64,000 nt of DNA, taken from contig NC_067285.1 in NCBI RefSeq assembly GCF_020740795.1, positions 115,321,008-115,385,007 of the forward strand. The letters are read 5' to 3'. The first letter of the stretch is position 1. Each line of letters begins with the position of its first letter. The notes below the pieces were generated by a model that worked only from the letters and a program-made list of their open reading frames with translations, did no database searches and was not told where the DNA came from. Positions 49,228 to 61,812 of the stretch are shown in pieces. The DNA is from Apus apus. Taxonomy: Eukaryota; Chordata; Aves; Apodiformes; Apodidae. Position numbers and translations under genes: made by a program.

Positions 49228-52200
49228 TCACAGGAACCAGAAGCATTTGCGCCGGGATTTCTTTGTGTCCAGCTTCCCAGGCAGCTTTGTCACCGGCGAC
49301 AGCTCCTGCCGGGGTGGCAGGGCAGCCTCTGCCATGGGGGAGCTCGGGGCTGTGTCACCCTCGATGTGGCTCAGCACCCGCTGGAAGCGACCCTCCTGCT
49401 GCCGGAAATCGTGCTCCACGCTGCGGGCGAGGGGACAAAGGGGACAGTGTTACAGAGCATCTCACACTGTGGCCCCCCCACCTGCCACAGTACCCACTGC
49501 CACCCCTGTGCCCTGCCATAAGAACCCCTCCCAGGGAGCTCAGCCCCCCGTGTATCCCTAGGGCATGTCCCCAGGGACCTGGGCCCTGCTGTGCTCCCCA
49601 GGCTGCTGCATAGGGTGGCACAGTGGCAGGGGACCAGCCTGGCATTGGTGGCCATTGTCCTGTGTCTGGAGGGGACAGCCAAGCCTGGGGAAGGGCAGGG
49701 CTGGGGCAGGAGCCTGTGTGTGACTGTGAGAGCGATTCTCTGGCAGCTTTCTCCAGGGCTCCCGGTATTTCCTGGTGGGCAGAATTCCTGGGGTCACCCT
49801 TTGCCTCTGTGAGGGGACATCCAGCTGGGATGCCCTTCAGGCAGTGCCTGCCCACCCCCTCGCCTGAAGGGGCTGTAGTGGGGGGTGGGGGCTGGACCCA
49901 TCCCAAAGAGCCGTCCTGCCCCGGGCAGCACATGCTGCAGCAGGGCACCTGGCACCACATGGCTAAACCTTCTGGGACCTCTCCTTCCAGACACACGAAT
50001 AAACACTCACTGACCTCCTGGCAGGGGGTATTTTGGGATGGGTCAGCAATGGGGTGGCTTTCTGGGGGTGCTGCTCTGTCCCCCCAGGGCTGCAGGGTCC
50101 CTCCCAGACCAGCCTTTACCAGTGACCCACCTGGGGCTGGGAGACTGGCTGGGGACCAGTGCTGGGGCAGGGGAGTGAGCCCAGGGTCTGTGGGACCCGG
50201 TTCACTGAGTAGCCTGGAGAGGGGCTGCATGTCCCTGGGGCCAGAGCCCCTTGTCCTGCCACCAGCACTGTGCCTGGATCTGATGGGCTGAGTGCAGCTG
50301 CAGCATCAGGAGGGGGCTGCACTGCTGCCCGTCATTCCACGGGGGATGCAGGGAATTTGGGCTCCCTGGGGCTGGGTAGCTGAGGGGGGCTGTGTCCCCC
50401 ACGACAGCTGGCAGGATTCCTGCCCCACCAGAGGCCTGCAGCACGGGGCAGCCATGTGCTGTGCTGCCTCCTGGCATGGAAAGTGCTCTGCTCTCCTCAC
50501 ACCAGCTACATCCCATCGGATCAGTGAGGTGCTGCCATGTGTGCCTGGGACCACGCACGTGGCACACACGGGGATCACCCTGTGAGACCCATGCAGCATG
50601 CTAACACCTCCTGTCACCTCACCCTGTGAGGACACTGCTTGTTCCCAGCTATTTCTAGCAAAAGGAGTGAGCTGTGGCAGCCCCTCAGCAGCACGGGGAC
50701 CCTGACTCCCCAGCCCTGAAGCAGAGGAAGGGTTTGGGGTGCACAGCTGGAGCATCCCAGGAGGGAGACGGGCAGGTCTGCTCTCTGCTGCAGGCGATCC
50801 TTAAAGGCCAGCACCCTGGCTCCCTGCACCCCAGCTCCTGGCACCCCACACATGCAGCACTGTCCCTGCTCCCCGTGTCCCACCAGTCTCTTCTCATCAC
50901 GAGGATGGCAGTGAAGCCCAGAGGGAGACCCCAGCAGGAGCCTGACACTTACAGGGAGCCACCTCCCCCAGATGTCACATCTCTCCCCTCCGCAGAGCCG
51001 CCTGCAGACACGCTCGTCAGAGCCAATTAGCACTGAAGTCCCCCACGAGCTCCGGCGGAGGAGTTCGTGGTGTAAATCAGCGGCAAACAGGGGAGAAGGC
51101 CGCGGAGGAAAGCGCTTCCACACCCCGACCCAAAGCTGATGCCAGGGAAGCAGAGCCGAGGCCCTGTGGTCCTGGACCCCAGAGAGGGGCAGGCACGCCC
51201 TGCGCGACCGGCAGCCCCCCCGCAGCATCTGAGCGACGCTGGCACCGGGACAACGAGCTGCAGCCTGGGCTCGGAGTGAGCCAGGCAGCCCCGCCCCCAG
51301 CCACTAACAAGGCTTTCCCGATATTATTGCTTTTACAGACCGTAACTGCTCAGCCATGGAACTGGAGCAGCCCCCTCCCCACAGCAGCCAGCCGGCTGTC
51401 CTTCCCGACAGTCACCCCACCTGTCCCTGGGAGCCACAGCTGCTCTCCGCAGAGGCAAAGGGACCTGAGTCAGGCCAAATGACACCAGGACCCTGCTCTG
51501 GCCTTGGGACACACGGCAGGAGCCGGCAGCAGAGCAGCGAGGTGCCTGCACCCGCTGCCCCGGCAGCGCTCCGGGGAAGAGCTGGCCCCGCTGTGCCAGA
51601 ACCTCTGCACGGCGGAGCCCCGGCTGAGGGATCCTGGCAGGGGAGGGGTCGCCCAGCAAAGAGTCTGCGGAGCAGAAGAGCAGGGGCCCTGCCGGGAACC
51701 CGGCTGGCTCTTACCTGTAGATGATGCAGGCGCAGTCCCGGCAGGTCCCGCAGTTGGCGATGTCCTGCCCCGTCCGGTACGAGTGTCGCCTGCCACAGAG
51801 CACAGGTGCAGTGAGCCTGGGGACCGGCCCCTCTGCACGGCCTCTCCCGCCGCCCCCAGCCCCTCCCCTGCATCTCCAGTTCATGCTCCAGCAGCTAGGA
51901 GATGGAACCCAGCTCCTCTCCTCCCTGGGATCCAGCTCTTCTTTTCCCTGGGATCCCAGCTCCTGGATCCCAGCTCCCCTCCCCCCTGGGATCCCAGCTC
52001 CTCTCCTCCATGGAGATGCTGCTTGATGCCAGGCCAAGTGTGGTTGGTGCCTCTCAGGTCAGCACATTTCTCAGGAGGTTGCAAACAGATGGGCACAGCA
52101 GAAGCCCTGAATCTTCCACACCTCCTTCCAGCTCTGTCCCGGAGTGGCACCTGATGCCCACAACCAACCCAGGCCACCATCCATCTCCCCATACATGGTG

Positions 52201-55200
52201 CCACAGCAGGACCCTGGGCAGTGCAAGGTCTGTGTGGGGGCACGTGTGGCACAGCAGTGCCCTGGCAGATGGAGACACTTCAGGTTAGTTACCAGCCTAC
52301 GCCAAGCTCAGAGTTTGTATCTTTTTGACACTTTGGCACCAGAGAAGCCTCAGCCTCCACAGAAGGGGCATGGGACTCACATGAAGCCGATGAGCCCGAG
52401 CTGAGCCCCAAGGCAGTCCTGCTCCCTGACCTCCACACAGGGGGCCTGTGCCCCCGGTGTTTCTGCTGCTGATGTTGGACACCAACCCTAGTGCATCCCA
52501 GGCTCCCTGGGTGCTTGCTGGGGTGCTGTCCCCAGTGTCCCTGCTGGTGGCACATCCCAGCTCCCACTGCCCTGCATGTGCAGGGTGTCCACTGGCTGCA
52601 GTGTCCTGCTGTCCCAGAGGCCAGGCAGCCGTGGGGTGACAGGGACCACCAGTGGCCCTCTGGCACAGCCACAGTGCCAGCTCGGTGCTCCCATGAGCTC
52701 GGCAGCCTGCACGTGCTGCCACCACCACCTCCCTGGGGAAATGGTCCCCTGATGTCTCCCCTTGCTCAGCAGCCTCCAGATTCTCTGGACAGAGCTCGGG
52801 TGCTTTTGGCTTTGCAGCCCTGCTGAGCCCCTGGGGTGCTGGCTCTGCCAGGGCTGTGCCCGCAGACCCTGGCGCCCCAACACTGCTGGTGGGTGCTCCC
52901 TGGTGCTGCCCCAGGTCTGGAGCTGTAGGAAAAGGTCTCAATTAAGTACTCTGGGTGACCCTTGTGGACTGTCCCCATGCCCCCATTGCCCCTCTCAGCC
53001 AGGGCAGGTTGCGGCCCTGGGGGACAGCTAAGCCCCCCCGTCCCACATAGCAGTCACAGTTTCCTCTTTAAATCTGCCTCTTAATGCTTGACCTTGATCA
53101 TGATTGTTCTCAGCCCTCGAAAAGTAGGTCTTTTAATGCACCAAATTATATATTACAATTGGGATTATACTCAGCACATAAATTAGACCATGATTCCATA
53201 TAGATATATATGGTATGTATAGATGTGTGTGTGTGGGGGTATCTAATGCTATATAAATTGCACCTCTCTACCAGGATGGGAGCTAATCCTGAGATGGGTG
53301 TTGGATGTGGGATGGTGCTGGTGGTAGATGCCTGGACCCTGCGATGTCACATTATAGGGTGAGAAGTGCTGGGGCTGGTGGCACCGCTCTAGTGGCTCTG
53401 CTTGGTGGCACTGCACACCTGCAGGACACTGGCCCATGGCAAATGAGGCCACGCTGTTCCGCAGCATCAGGACACCAGGATGTTTTTTTGTATGTGATTT
53501 CCCATTCCTTATGTCTCTGGGCATTTGTTTGCTCATTTAACTGCACCAGTGTACAGAGCCGAGATCTTAATTAAGCTGCCCGCGGTGAAGCTAAATCAGC
53601 TTCCCGAGCAGACAAACCTAATTCCGGCGGCAGGAGCAAACCTGCTCTCCCAACAGGCACTGCAGCCACAGGGCTTGGCATTACCACAGCGTCACCACAG
53701 CACAGCCAGGGGTTTATGGACGCCTCAAAAAGCAGGAGCCAGGCAGGGGTCACTCCCTGACCTCTGTCCCTCAAGCAGCTGCAGGGACCCTAGGGGCAGT
53801 AGACCCTTGTGTGACCCTGACAGGCGGGAGGCAGGGGGCTGTGCTGGGGCTGTGGGGCAAGGGGCATGGGGTTGGGGCTGAGCAGTGCTGGGGCAGCCAT
53901 GGCACACACAAAGCAGAGCAGGGATGTGCCCCTGTGCAGCTGGGACAAACAGTTGTCCTGAGCATAGGAAGGGGCCTGTGCCAGCCCATGTCCCAGCACT
54001 GCCTAAGCTCCGGGTGGGAACAGACACACATGGGCTGTGCCCACAGCCAGGCAGCCTGTGCCAGGGGAGCACGGTGCTGCACACCCCACCTAAGCACCTG
54101 CTGGGGACTGCAGCTTCTGCTGTTGCCTCTGTGGGATCCACACCCCCTTTGGCACCCCTGGCTGGAAGGAGGTACTTAGCAGTCATTTGCTTTGGATAAA
54201 ACAATTAACCACATGCACAGGCAGCAGGGCCAGGACCACCAGGAGCTGCCCATCTGGCAGATCCAGACCTCATTCTGTGTGCCACCCTGCCACCCCAACA
54301 CTGCCTGCCACATCAGATGTACCAATATTGCCACTGAGCTCAGTGTCCTGGGCAGGAGAGAGGTATGTGGGCATGCCTGTGGGCACAGACCAGCCAGCCA
54401 TTGGGGCACCAGCTAACAGGGTTAACTTGGCTAACACCAAGGCTGGAATTGAGAGCAGGGTGAGACAGGGAGACTTCTCCCTGGGTGATCCACCCTGGTT
54501 CGTCAAGGTGCTCAGAGGAAAACACACTGGGGAGGTGGCAGCACCAAATCTCTGGCAGGACACCCCTGTCCTCCATCTACAACCCCCCGGCACATCAGCC
54601 CCCCCCCATTTCCCCTCCATCCCGGCCTGCTCACCCATCCCGCTGGGCCTCCTTCTTCTCCAGGTCCTGGATGACGTCCAGCAGCACCCGGATGGTTTGT
54701 TGGCTGGTCTCCAGCACCCCTTCCAGGGACTGCAGCTGGGACTGCAGGTCCCCCCGCTGCCCGGGCCCCCTGTGGCCCTCTCCCTGAGATGTCCGGGCAT
54801 CCTCGTCCCCTGCTGGTGGTCCTAATGGCCCCTTGGCCACCACCACCAGCTGCAGAAGGTCCTGGACGTGGCGCAGTGTCTCCGACTGCTCGACGGTGAG
54901 GCAGGGCTGCCCGTGCTGGGGGATCTCCTGTGCCTGCCCGGCTGGCTGCGTCCCCACGCCGGGGCCCTGTGGGGCCGGGGGCTGCAGCATTTTGGGTCCC
55001 TCTGGTCCTGCCTGGCCATGCCCCGGCTGGGTGGTGGGTAGCCGGCTGCAGATGGCACGGGGGTCCAGGTGGCCGAGCGCAGCTGGTGTCTTCTCTGGCG
55101 CAGCGGCAGAGCCGTGCCAGCCCGGCGCTGGTGGGATGGGGGCTGGCGAGGTGCAGCAGGGCCCCCCCCAGGCCGTGCGGCAGAGCTGGTGCTGGGGTGG

Positions 55201-56109
55201 TGGGGGGTCCCGCGGGGGGTTGCCCTGAGCTGGCTGGCGGAGGCCGTGGCTGTCGGTGTGCGGGGGGTGCGGCGAGGGCTGGGCCGGCGGGCGCCCGTGG
55301 GGCAGGATCCGCTCCGAGCCGCTCCGGCCGAGCCCCCGCGGCTGGGATGGCGGCCGGGGCTGCCCGCAGGGCACGGAGGCCGGGCGCGGGGGGGTCCCAC
55401 GGCTGCCCCCGCGGTTCCCACGGAGCCGGGCGCAGGCGAGGGGCAGCGGGCAGGGCTCGGGAGTGCAGTGCACAGCGGGGCACCCGGCCGTGCCCGGATA
55501 AGGGGGACAGGGATCCCTGGGCGGTGGCGGCGGCACATGGCACACCGCGGCGTGCTGGGCGAGGGCTGCGGGACGCTCGTGTGCGGGGAGGCTGCCGGGC
55601 ACCCGCGGGGGCAGCGCCGGGCTGGAGCCGGGGGGCACGGCCACCCCCGGGCACCGGGTGCTCCCTGCAGCGGCGGGCAGCACCGCATCCCCGGCCACAT
55701 CGCACACGCTCTTGCTGCGGGTCTGGGCGGCCGAGAAGGGCTTCTGGAGGCTGGGGGAGGTCTGGATGGCGGTGCTCATGCACGCCTTCCTGGGCATGGG
55801 CAGCGTCAGCGAGCCCGGCTGGGCCTGGGGCCAGCTCCGCCGCGAGGCACAGAGAGCCACCGGCTCAGGGGCGTCCCTGGGGGGCGGCGAGGCACGAGGG
55901 GTGTTGGGGCCGGGGGCGGCCGCGGGCCCCGCGCCGCCCTCCACCAGGTCCTTGAAGCGGACCTGCTGCGTGCGGTTGCGCCGGCGCTTGAGGCGGCTCT
56001 CGATGTCGGGCGAGTCGCGGTTGAGCAGCACTGAGCGCACCGTCATGGCTTTCTCCTGGCTGCCCTCGCCGGCGGGGGCCGGGCCGGGAAGGGGCTCCCG
56101 GCTGACCAT
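49228..56109 (-). CDS. INSYN2 (FAM196)-like inhibitory synaptic factor, antisense inside the DOCK gene
   Basis: Coding exons on the minus strand are 56109-54635, 51789-51715 and 49420-49228 (580 residues; phases 2 and 2). The start MVSREPL resembles the MVSK start of INSYN2A. A basic motif RRRNRTQQVRFKDLVE (residues 43-58) matches its QVRFKD region, and IQTSPSLQK follows near 110. The middle is Pro/Ser-rich and not conserved. Near the end of exon 1 is a predicted coiled coil (LQSQLQSLEGVLETSQQTIR, VLLDVIQDLEKKEAQ). Exon 2 encodes the family's best-conserved block SYRTGQDIANCGTCRDCACI with its cysteine cluster; exon 3 gives VEHDFRQQEGRFQRVL and ends CFWFL, like the terminal WFL of INSYN2A. INSYN2A is a postsynaptic gephyrin-associated protein at inhibitory synapses. 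INSYN2A and INSYN2B lie antisense within DOCK1 and DOCK2, so position and sequence agree. It is probably a third paralogue rather than either of those. Confidence 0.88.
51895..52015. repeat. Degenerate GGGATCCCAGCTCCTCTCC repeat in the INSYN2-like intron
   Basis: Four to five imperfect copies of a unit around GGATCCCAGCTCCTCTCCTC lie about 100 bases upstream (in gene sense) of exon 2. It is pyrimidine-rich on the top strand only. Confidence 0.7.
53080..53250. promoter_or_regulatory. AT-rich island in INSYN2-like intron 1
   Basis: Contains CTTTTAATGCACCAAATTAT, ATTACAATTGGGATTATACT and then a TATA/GTGT simple repeat (53195-53235). The left half is not a simple repeat and may be conserved; the right half is ordinary microsatellite. 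Confidence 0.3.
53555..53645. promoter_or_regulatory. Possible conserved element in INSYN2-like intron 1
   Basis: AGATCTTAATTAAGCTGCCC, GAAGCTAAATCAGCTTCCCG and GACAAACCTAATTCCGGC are unusually word-like for the area, with an imperfect inverted repeat (GAAGCTAAATCAGCTTC). Only composition and palindromy support this. Confidence 0.3.
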
Positions 56110-58136
56110 GGCTCAGGGTCCGGTGGGGCGTGGGGGGCCAAGCACGGGGGGCCGGAGCCCTGGGCTGCGCCCGTCCCCGGAGCTGCCCGGGGAAGCGGGT
56201 GGCCTCATCCCGTGCCGCCGCAGAGAGGTGACTCTGGGCGAGAGGTGGGTGGGGGTCCGCCGGGCATGCTGCCCCCCGCCAGGTCCTACAGCCCCCTGCC
56301 CGCTGCCGTGCCTCCCCGCTGCTGCCGGCTGCCCATGGTCCCACCGCCGGCCGCCCTGGCTCAGTGCCGCCCACCGCAGGGTGCCCGGGGTGCCGGGTGC
56401 TGGCCGTCCCTGCTCATGGCTCCTGGGGTCCTGGACCTGTGGGAACAGAGAGAGGTGGGTCAGCCCTGGCCCCACAGCCCCCCGAGGACGGCGGCGTCCC
56501 CCACGCTGCCCCAGCCTCTGCGTGCCCCCTTCCCAGCCCCGTCATCACCAAACGCAAAGAGACAAGCTTTGATCTCTGGCGCTGCCTCTTCAGCACAAAG
56601 GGAGGAGGAAAAAAAGAAACCCCTTTAGCATAAACACGTTACAAGTTCACAGCTCAAATCAAGCAGAAGCAGTTGTTAAAAATAGCTCTGCCTCACTGGG
56701 GCCAAGGCCTCGTGCTCGGGAGGGCAGGTATGGGGGGGCTGCTGTGCCAGGGCAAGGGGCAGAGCTGGGCTGGGCATGGGGGCTCCTGCCTGGGATGTGG
56801 GGCATCACTGGACAAAGAGCACCAGCTCTTCGTGGGGCTGAACGAGGTGTGGGGCAACCAAGCCATTTTGGGCATGGCCAGAGTGGGCATAGGACCCATC
56901 TTACATGGACCATGGCCACACAGGGCACAAGGGATCTGTCATGCGTGGGGCACAGACAGGCTGGGCACAGGGTCCCATCCTGCCCAAGGCACCCACCCGA
57001 GCTGCGACAGGGCTGGCTGGGGTGCAGGCAGGGGATGACAAGCTCCATGGGCAGGGGCAAGACTGGCCTGAGGACATTGAGCCGCTCTGGACATGTGAGA
57101 ACCAGCTGAGAGGGAGAACAAGTGTTGTGGTTGCGATGGCAGCTGGGATGAGATGGGCGGGAGGTCCCAGCAAGAGCTGTTTCTCCAGCCCTCATCCCCG
57201 GCTCTGCTGCAGGGCTGCAGCTCCGGGTGGCTGCAATGGGGCATCTCCCTGGGCCATCGTGTTTCCCCAGGCAGCCCACAGCTCTCCCTGCTCACCCTCA
57301 CTGTCTGCAGCTCTCTCCTGCCCGGCCTCATGCGCAGGCATGGGGCACAGCTCCTGCTTACAGGGCCACTGCCAGGACCTGGCCAGGACCAAGGTAACAG
57401 CTTGTGCCTGGGAATACATCCCTGACACCACCAGGGCTTTCCAAGCGGCATGGGGACAGGACCCAGGGGTGGCCTTGCTCCTAAGCAGGGGCTCTTGCAT
57501 AAGAGGTATCAAACCCAGCTTGTCCTCTGTCCCTGCTGTCCTTATTGCACAGCTATGCAGGTCTCCCTCTCCCCACACAGCCCAGACAAACCTCCCTCCT
57601 CAGCCTTGTCCCGGCCATACCCCCACCAGCACCGAGACCCCGTGCCTGCCTCGCTCTGCCTCTGCCCACGCTGGTCACGGGCTGTGGCCCCGGCCCGTCG
57701 CAGGCACACGATGCCGTGGGGCACAGGGCGCACACCAGGAGCCCTCCCGGGACCCCCCCCCGCGATGCCAAATTGGCGAACGGCTCATTTCGGGAAGCAG
57801 CACCAGGGACAGGGTGGGAGAAACGCGGACGCCAGCCCCGGCGCTGCTTCGCCTGGCGGTTCCCTCGCCTTTTTGAGGTCCCTGCGGCGCAGGCGAGGAG
57901 CGGAGCGGGCTTCCCGTGGCACTGAGTCACCCCCTCGCACCGTGTCATGTCCCACCTCCCACAGGATGGTCCCCTTCCGCACCACAGCCCACCGCCCCCC
58001 CGGTGCCCCCACACCGTCTTTGGCACACCGTGACAACAGCCTTGCTTGCTCCGCAGCCTCGTGTCCTCGCTGCGGATGGACACACGGCCGCGGCCGCCCC
58101 CCCGCCCTCCTGCCTTCCTCCCACTGTAAAGAAGTG

Positions 58137-58147
58137 GCTGACTCAGC
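58137..58147. promoter_or_regulatory. Maf/AP-1-type palindrome
   Basis: GCTGACTCAGC is the core of a T-MARE (Maf recognition element of TRE type), inside the CpG-rich zone upstream of the INSYN2-like gene. A second AP-1-like TGAGTCA lies at about 57923. Sequence match only. Confidence 0.3.
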
Positions 58148-59413
58148 CGCGCAGCCCGGAGCCGCCCGGAGCCGGGAAGGAGCAAACTTCCCGAGCGCTG
58201 AGCGTGCCGGTGCCCGGTGCCTCCCCAGCACGGGCCCAGTGCAGCCCCCCCCCGGCGCTCGTCGGGATGCTGCTCCACGCGTCGCCCAGCCACCCGGCGC
58301 TTCCCTTCCCTTGGAGCCGTGCCCAGACACCGGGAGATGTTTGTGAGGCAGGAGGCGGCAGAGGGATAGGGCACCTCGTTAGTATGGGCAGCAACAGGCA
58401 GAGGAGGGAGCTGGCACATCCTGCCCCGCGCCCACGGTCACGGCAGCCGGGGGCGAGCCCGGGAGGAGCAGCCCCACCCGTGTCTGTCAGAGGGTGCCTG
58501 GTCCTGGCCATGAGGTGCCGGCACCGGCACAGGACAGGGCAGAGCCCACTGCGACAGCGAGGGGCTGTGGGGTAAACCTGTGCCCAAGGCCCTGCTCCAG
58601 CCACAGCAGCTCCGTGCCGTGTGGTCACTTCTCCCTGCCCACACTGCAGTGACAGCCGCTGCCCAGAGCTCGGTGTCCCCTGCCCAGGTCCCACTCGGTA
58701 TCCCTAGCTGTGCCTGTGCCAAGGCAAGCAAAGTGCTGAGCAGCGTGGGGGCTCAGCTGGCACATCTCCACGCTGGAGTGGGGTCCTGAGCACTGCTGGG
58801 GACCACACAGCTGCTGAGCCCTCAGCCCCTGTCCCTGGGTCCACACACTCATCCACATCCCACCCCTGCACACGCACCACGGCTCCAGCAGGCTGCCCCC
58901 CCAACCTTCCTGTGCCCCACCAGCTCCTCCTGGGCACAGGGAGTGGCATGAGTAGGAACACCACCTGTGAATGCTGCCCCGTCCCAGCACAAGGCACACG
59001 TGAGTCTGGCCAGCCTCACAGTGCTGGGGGCAGTGCTGAGAGATGAGGAGCCCTCAGGGGTCCTGAACCTGCAGCAGCCCCTGCCAGACCCACTGTGGGC
59101 CCAAGGCTGTGGTAGCTCCTCTGCTGGGAGACAGTGGGGTCAGGAGAGAGGCAGACAGGATGGGACGTTTCCTAACTACCGTGTGGTGGCTGATGCTTGT
59201 CCTCAGGTGCCTTATGCTGGTGGCTCTCAGGAGATCACTGCCCGTAAGGGATCCCTGGGGCACGGCAGTGGAGGGAGCCTGGGTGTGTGGGATGGGGCAG
59301 TGGCAGAGCCCAGGCGTGGTGGGGGCTGGGAGGACGTGGGGGGGGCTGGCACCGGCCACCAACCCAAGTCTGGCCAGGAGCAGTGGCAGGAGAACAGGCT
59401 GGGAGCTTGACTG

Positions 59414-59605
59414 ATGACAGCTGAAGGATGGCAGCATGTACCAGCCACGCCAGTCAGCACAGGACCACGGAGAACACGGTTCAGCAACCAATTTGCTGTC
59501 TGTTTTGATGAGCTTCCAAGTTGGGTCGATGAAGGTAAAAGCCTCGGTGGAGCAGACTTGGATTTCTGTGAGGCATTTGACATTTTGACGAAGAAAGCAG
59601 AGTAA
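59414..59605 (+). mobile_element. CR1 reverse-transcriptase remnant
   Basis: A 63-codon open frame contains PSWVDEGKSLGGADLDFCEA and FDILTKKAE, recognisably the CR1 ORF2 segment that normally reads like VDEGKA-D--YLDFSKAFDTV around RT motif A. It is the only internal (not 3'-end) CR1 coding piece in the window and is clearly broken on both sides. Confidence 0.7.
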
Positions 59606-61747
59606 CACCAAAGCAACGTGGCACACATTAAACGGATTAAAAACTGACTAACCAGCATGTCTCAAGACATAATCATCCAGTGATCATCGCCAATTAGCCA
59701 CGGTCCTGCGGAGGGGCCCCGCGTGGGCACTGCCTGTCACTGACCTCAGAGACAAAACTCAGCACCGAGAAAACGTGTGGGTTATACGAAGGCTGAGAGA
59801 AGGGCAAGGAAGGAAGAAGACAAACACAGAGACATGCGAGGAGCACGGAGCAGAGGCTGTGCAGGAGCGTCCCTGCTGCAGAGGAGCCCCAGGGTCCTCT
59901 CTGGCCAAGCAACAAAAAATTGGGGGTCAGGGAAGAGACTTCTTATTGAGGCCAGCCAGCGCTGGAGCAACTTGGAAGGGATTTGCATGGTGGTGGATCC
60001 TGTGTCTTGGCAATTTGTTAAGGTCTGAGTGTTTTTCTCCTCCAGTTCATACAGGAATTATGAGCGCATGAGTAAGGTGAGACAGCAGGTCACATCAGAT
60101 GATGTACAGCTAAAACCAGACACTGCTGGAATGCAACAGACAACAGGAGAGTTTCAGCCATGGGTTCTCTGGCTCAGTGGGATACTAAGCACCATTGGGA
60201 ATAATGTCTCCTCTGCTGAATGAGCCCAGGAACCACTTCCCATGACCCAGACACCACTGAACTTCAGGTGCTGACTCCCATCCACTCCTCTGTGTGTCCT
60301 CACTCCCCACAAACATCAAATACTTCTCAGGATGATGAGGACTGGTTGGCAGAGCTGGGGCTATCAATCATGCATCAGCGTAGCTGCCATCCCCAGCCTG
60401 GAGTCCTTTGAATCCACAAATCCTCAGCACCACTTTGGATGCTGGGATCCAAAACCTGGTCCTGCACCACCAGCCTGGGCTGGGCTGGTGCCTGTCAGCT
60501 CCTTCCTGCAGCCTGTAAAGGGCTTCTTAGTCTCCTCTCAGAGACCCAACGGCCCATGACTGGTTCATCCTTCTTTGCCCAGTACTGACAGATGATGAAT
60601 TTTGTGAGAGAGGCACTAAATCTTCCAGGTTTTTATCTCGAGACTTTTCTCTCCTGGGTTGCAGAGTTGACATCAGAGGAACAGAGCCCTGCTTCACACT
60701 GTCCTGTCCAGAAACATACCTATGTCCACCAAAAGCCCTGCAGAGTGGAGGGAAAGCCTCCAGCTCCTGCCTCCTCCTCCTGTGCAGGGACAGCAAGACC
60801 TGGCTCAGCTCTTCCTCCTGACTCAAGGACTTCGGTGTCCTGTGGGAGACACCAGCCTAGGACTGATAAGCCTGGGAGACCCCAGCTAGGGCCATTGAAC
60901 AGCAGGACTGCAGGCACCGACAGAGGGTCCAGCTGCCCTCCGCAGTCATCAACAATCCTGCCCATCCCTGGCCAGTTTTGGCCCTTTCTCCACCCATCCT
61001 CCTCCTCGCCCTCCTGGCACTGTCTGTGGCAGAGGGAAAACCAGAGCAGACACATAAATCTTCTCCTCAAGACGCAGGAAACCAGGAGATTAGATTTATG
61101 AGAAAGGAAGTCATATTCTTCTGGAACTGCAGAAGAGAACAGCTAATTACCCAGCTCCACTCACTGGGTACAACAGCTTCTCCCGGGACAAAGCCTTTAC
61201 TTTTCCTGATCCACTGGAAAGAGGTGCTGAGAGGGGTGGCACCAGAGGATGAAGCATTTGGTCTCAGCTGACAGCCAGGCAGGAGCCAGGTTCACAACAC
61301 ATCACTCGGCAGAAGAGCTTAATCCTGCTTTGGCTCCAAGAGCACTTGACACGTTTGTAGTTGGATCAGAGCATCCGTGGGACCTGAGGATGGAGGAGTA
61401 AGAGCCTCTCTCCAGGCAGCTAGCAAACCCAAAATCCGCTTCCTCATTCAGGAAGCTCCACCACGAAGCCAGCTCAAGCCCTACCCTCACAGCTCTCTTG
61501 GAGGCTCTTCCAGAGCCCAGCTGGCTTGGAGGCTCACAGACCTGATTTCCTGCAGGCTCTTAAATATGGCCACTTTATATCTGACTGTGCTTGAGCCAAT
61601 ATCATGTTTCCGCTTGAGCAGCTCTTCTCCCTCTCAGCATCCAGCCTCCCTGCGTTCACAGAGAAGACACAGGTCCCTTCTCCAGTCACACTCGGCCCTG
61701 CCCACCAGGGCTAGTGTCCCCTGAGCCAGCTCCCCGCCCTCCCATGG

Positions 61748-61812
61748 TGAGAGAATCATAGAATCGTTCTGGTTGGAAAAGACCTTTCAGATCATCAAGT
61801 CCAACCAGCAAC
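61748..61812 (-). mobile_element. CR1 3' terminus, 65 bases
   Basis: Top strand reads AGAATCATAGAATCGTTCTG, GTTGGAAAAGACCTTTCAGA and TCATCAAGTCCAACC: the last bases of a CR1 copy in reverse orientation, extremely truncated. Confidence 0.88.

Noticed and set aside
54930-56034. Plus-strand open frames of 321-341 codons opposite INSYN2-like exon 1
   Set aside because: Shadow frames of the proline/serine-rich INSYN2-like exon; the minus-strand frame carries the conserved motifs and splice sites.
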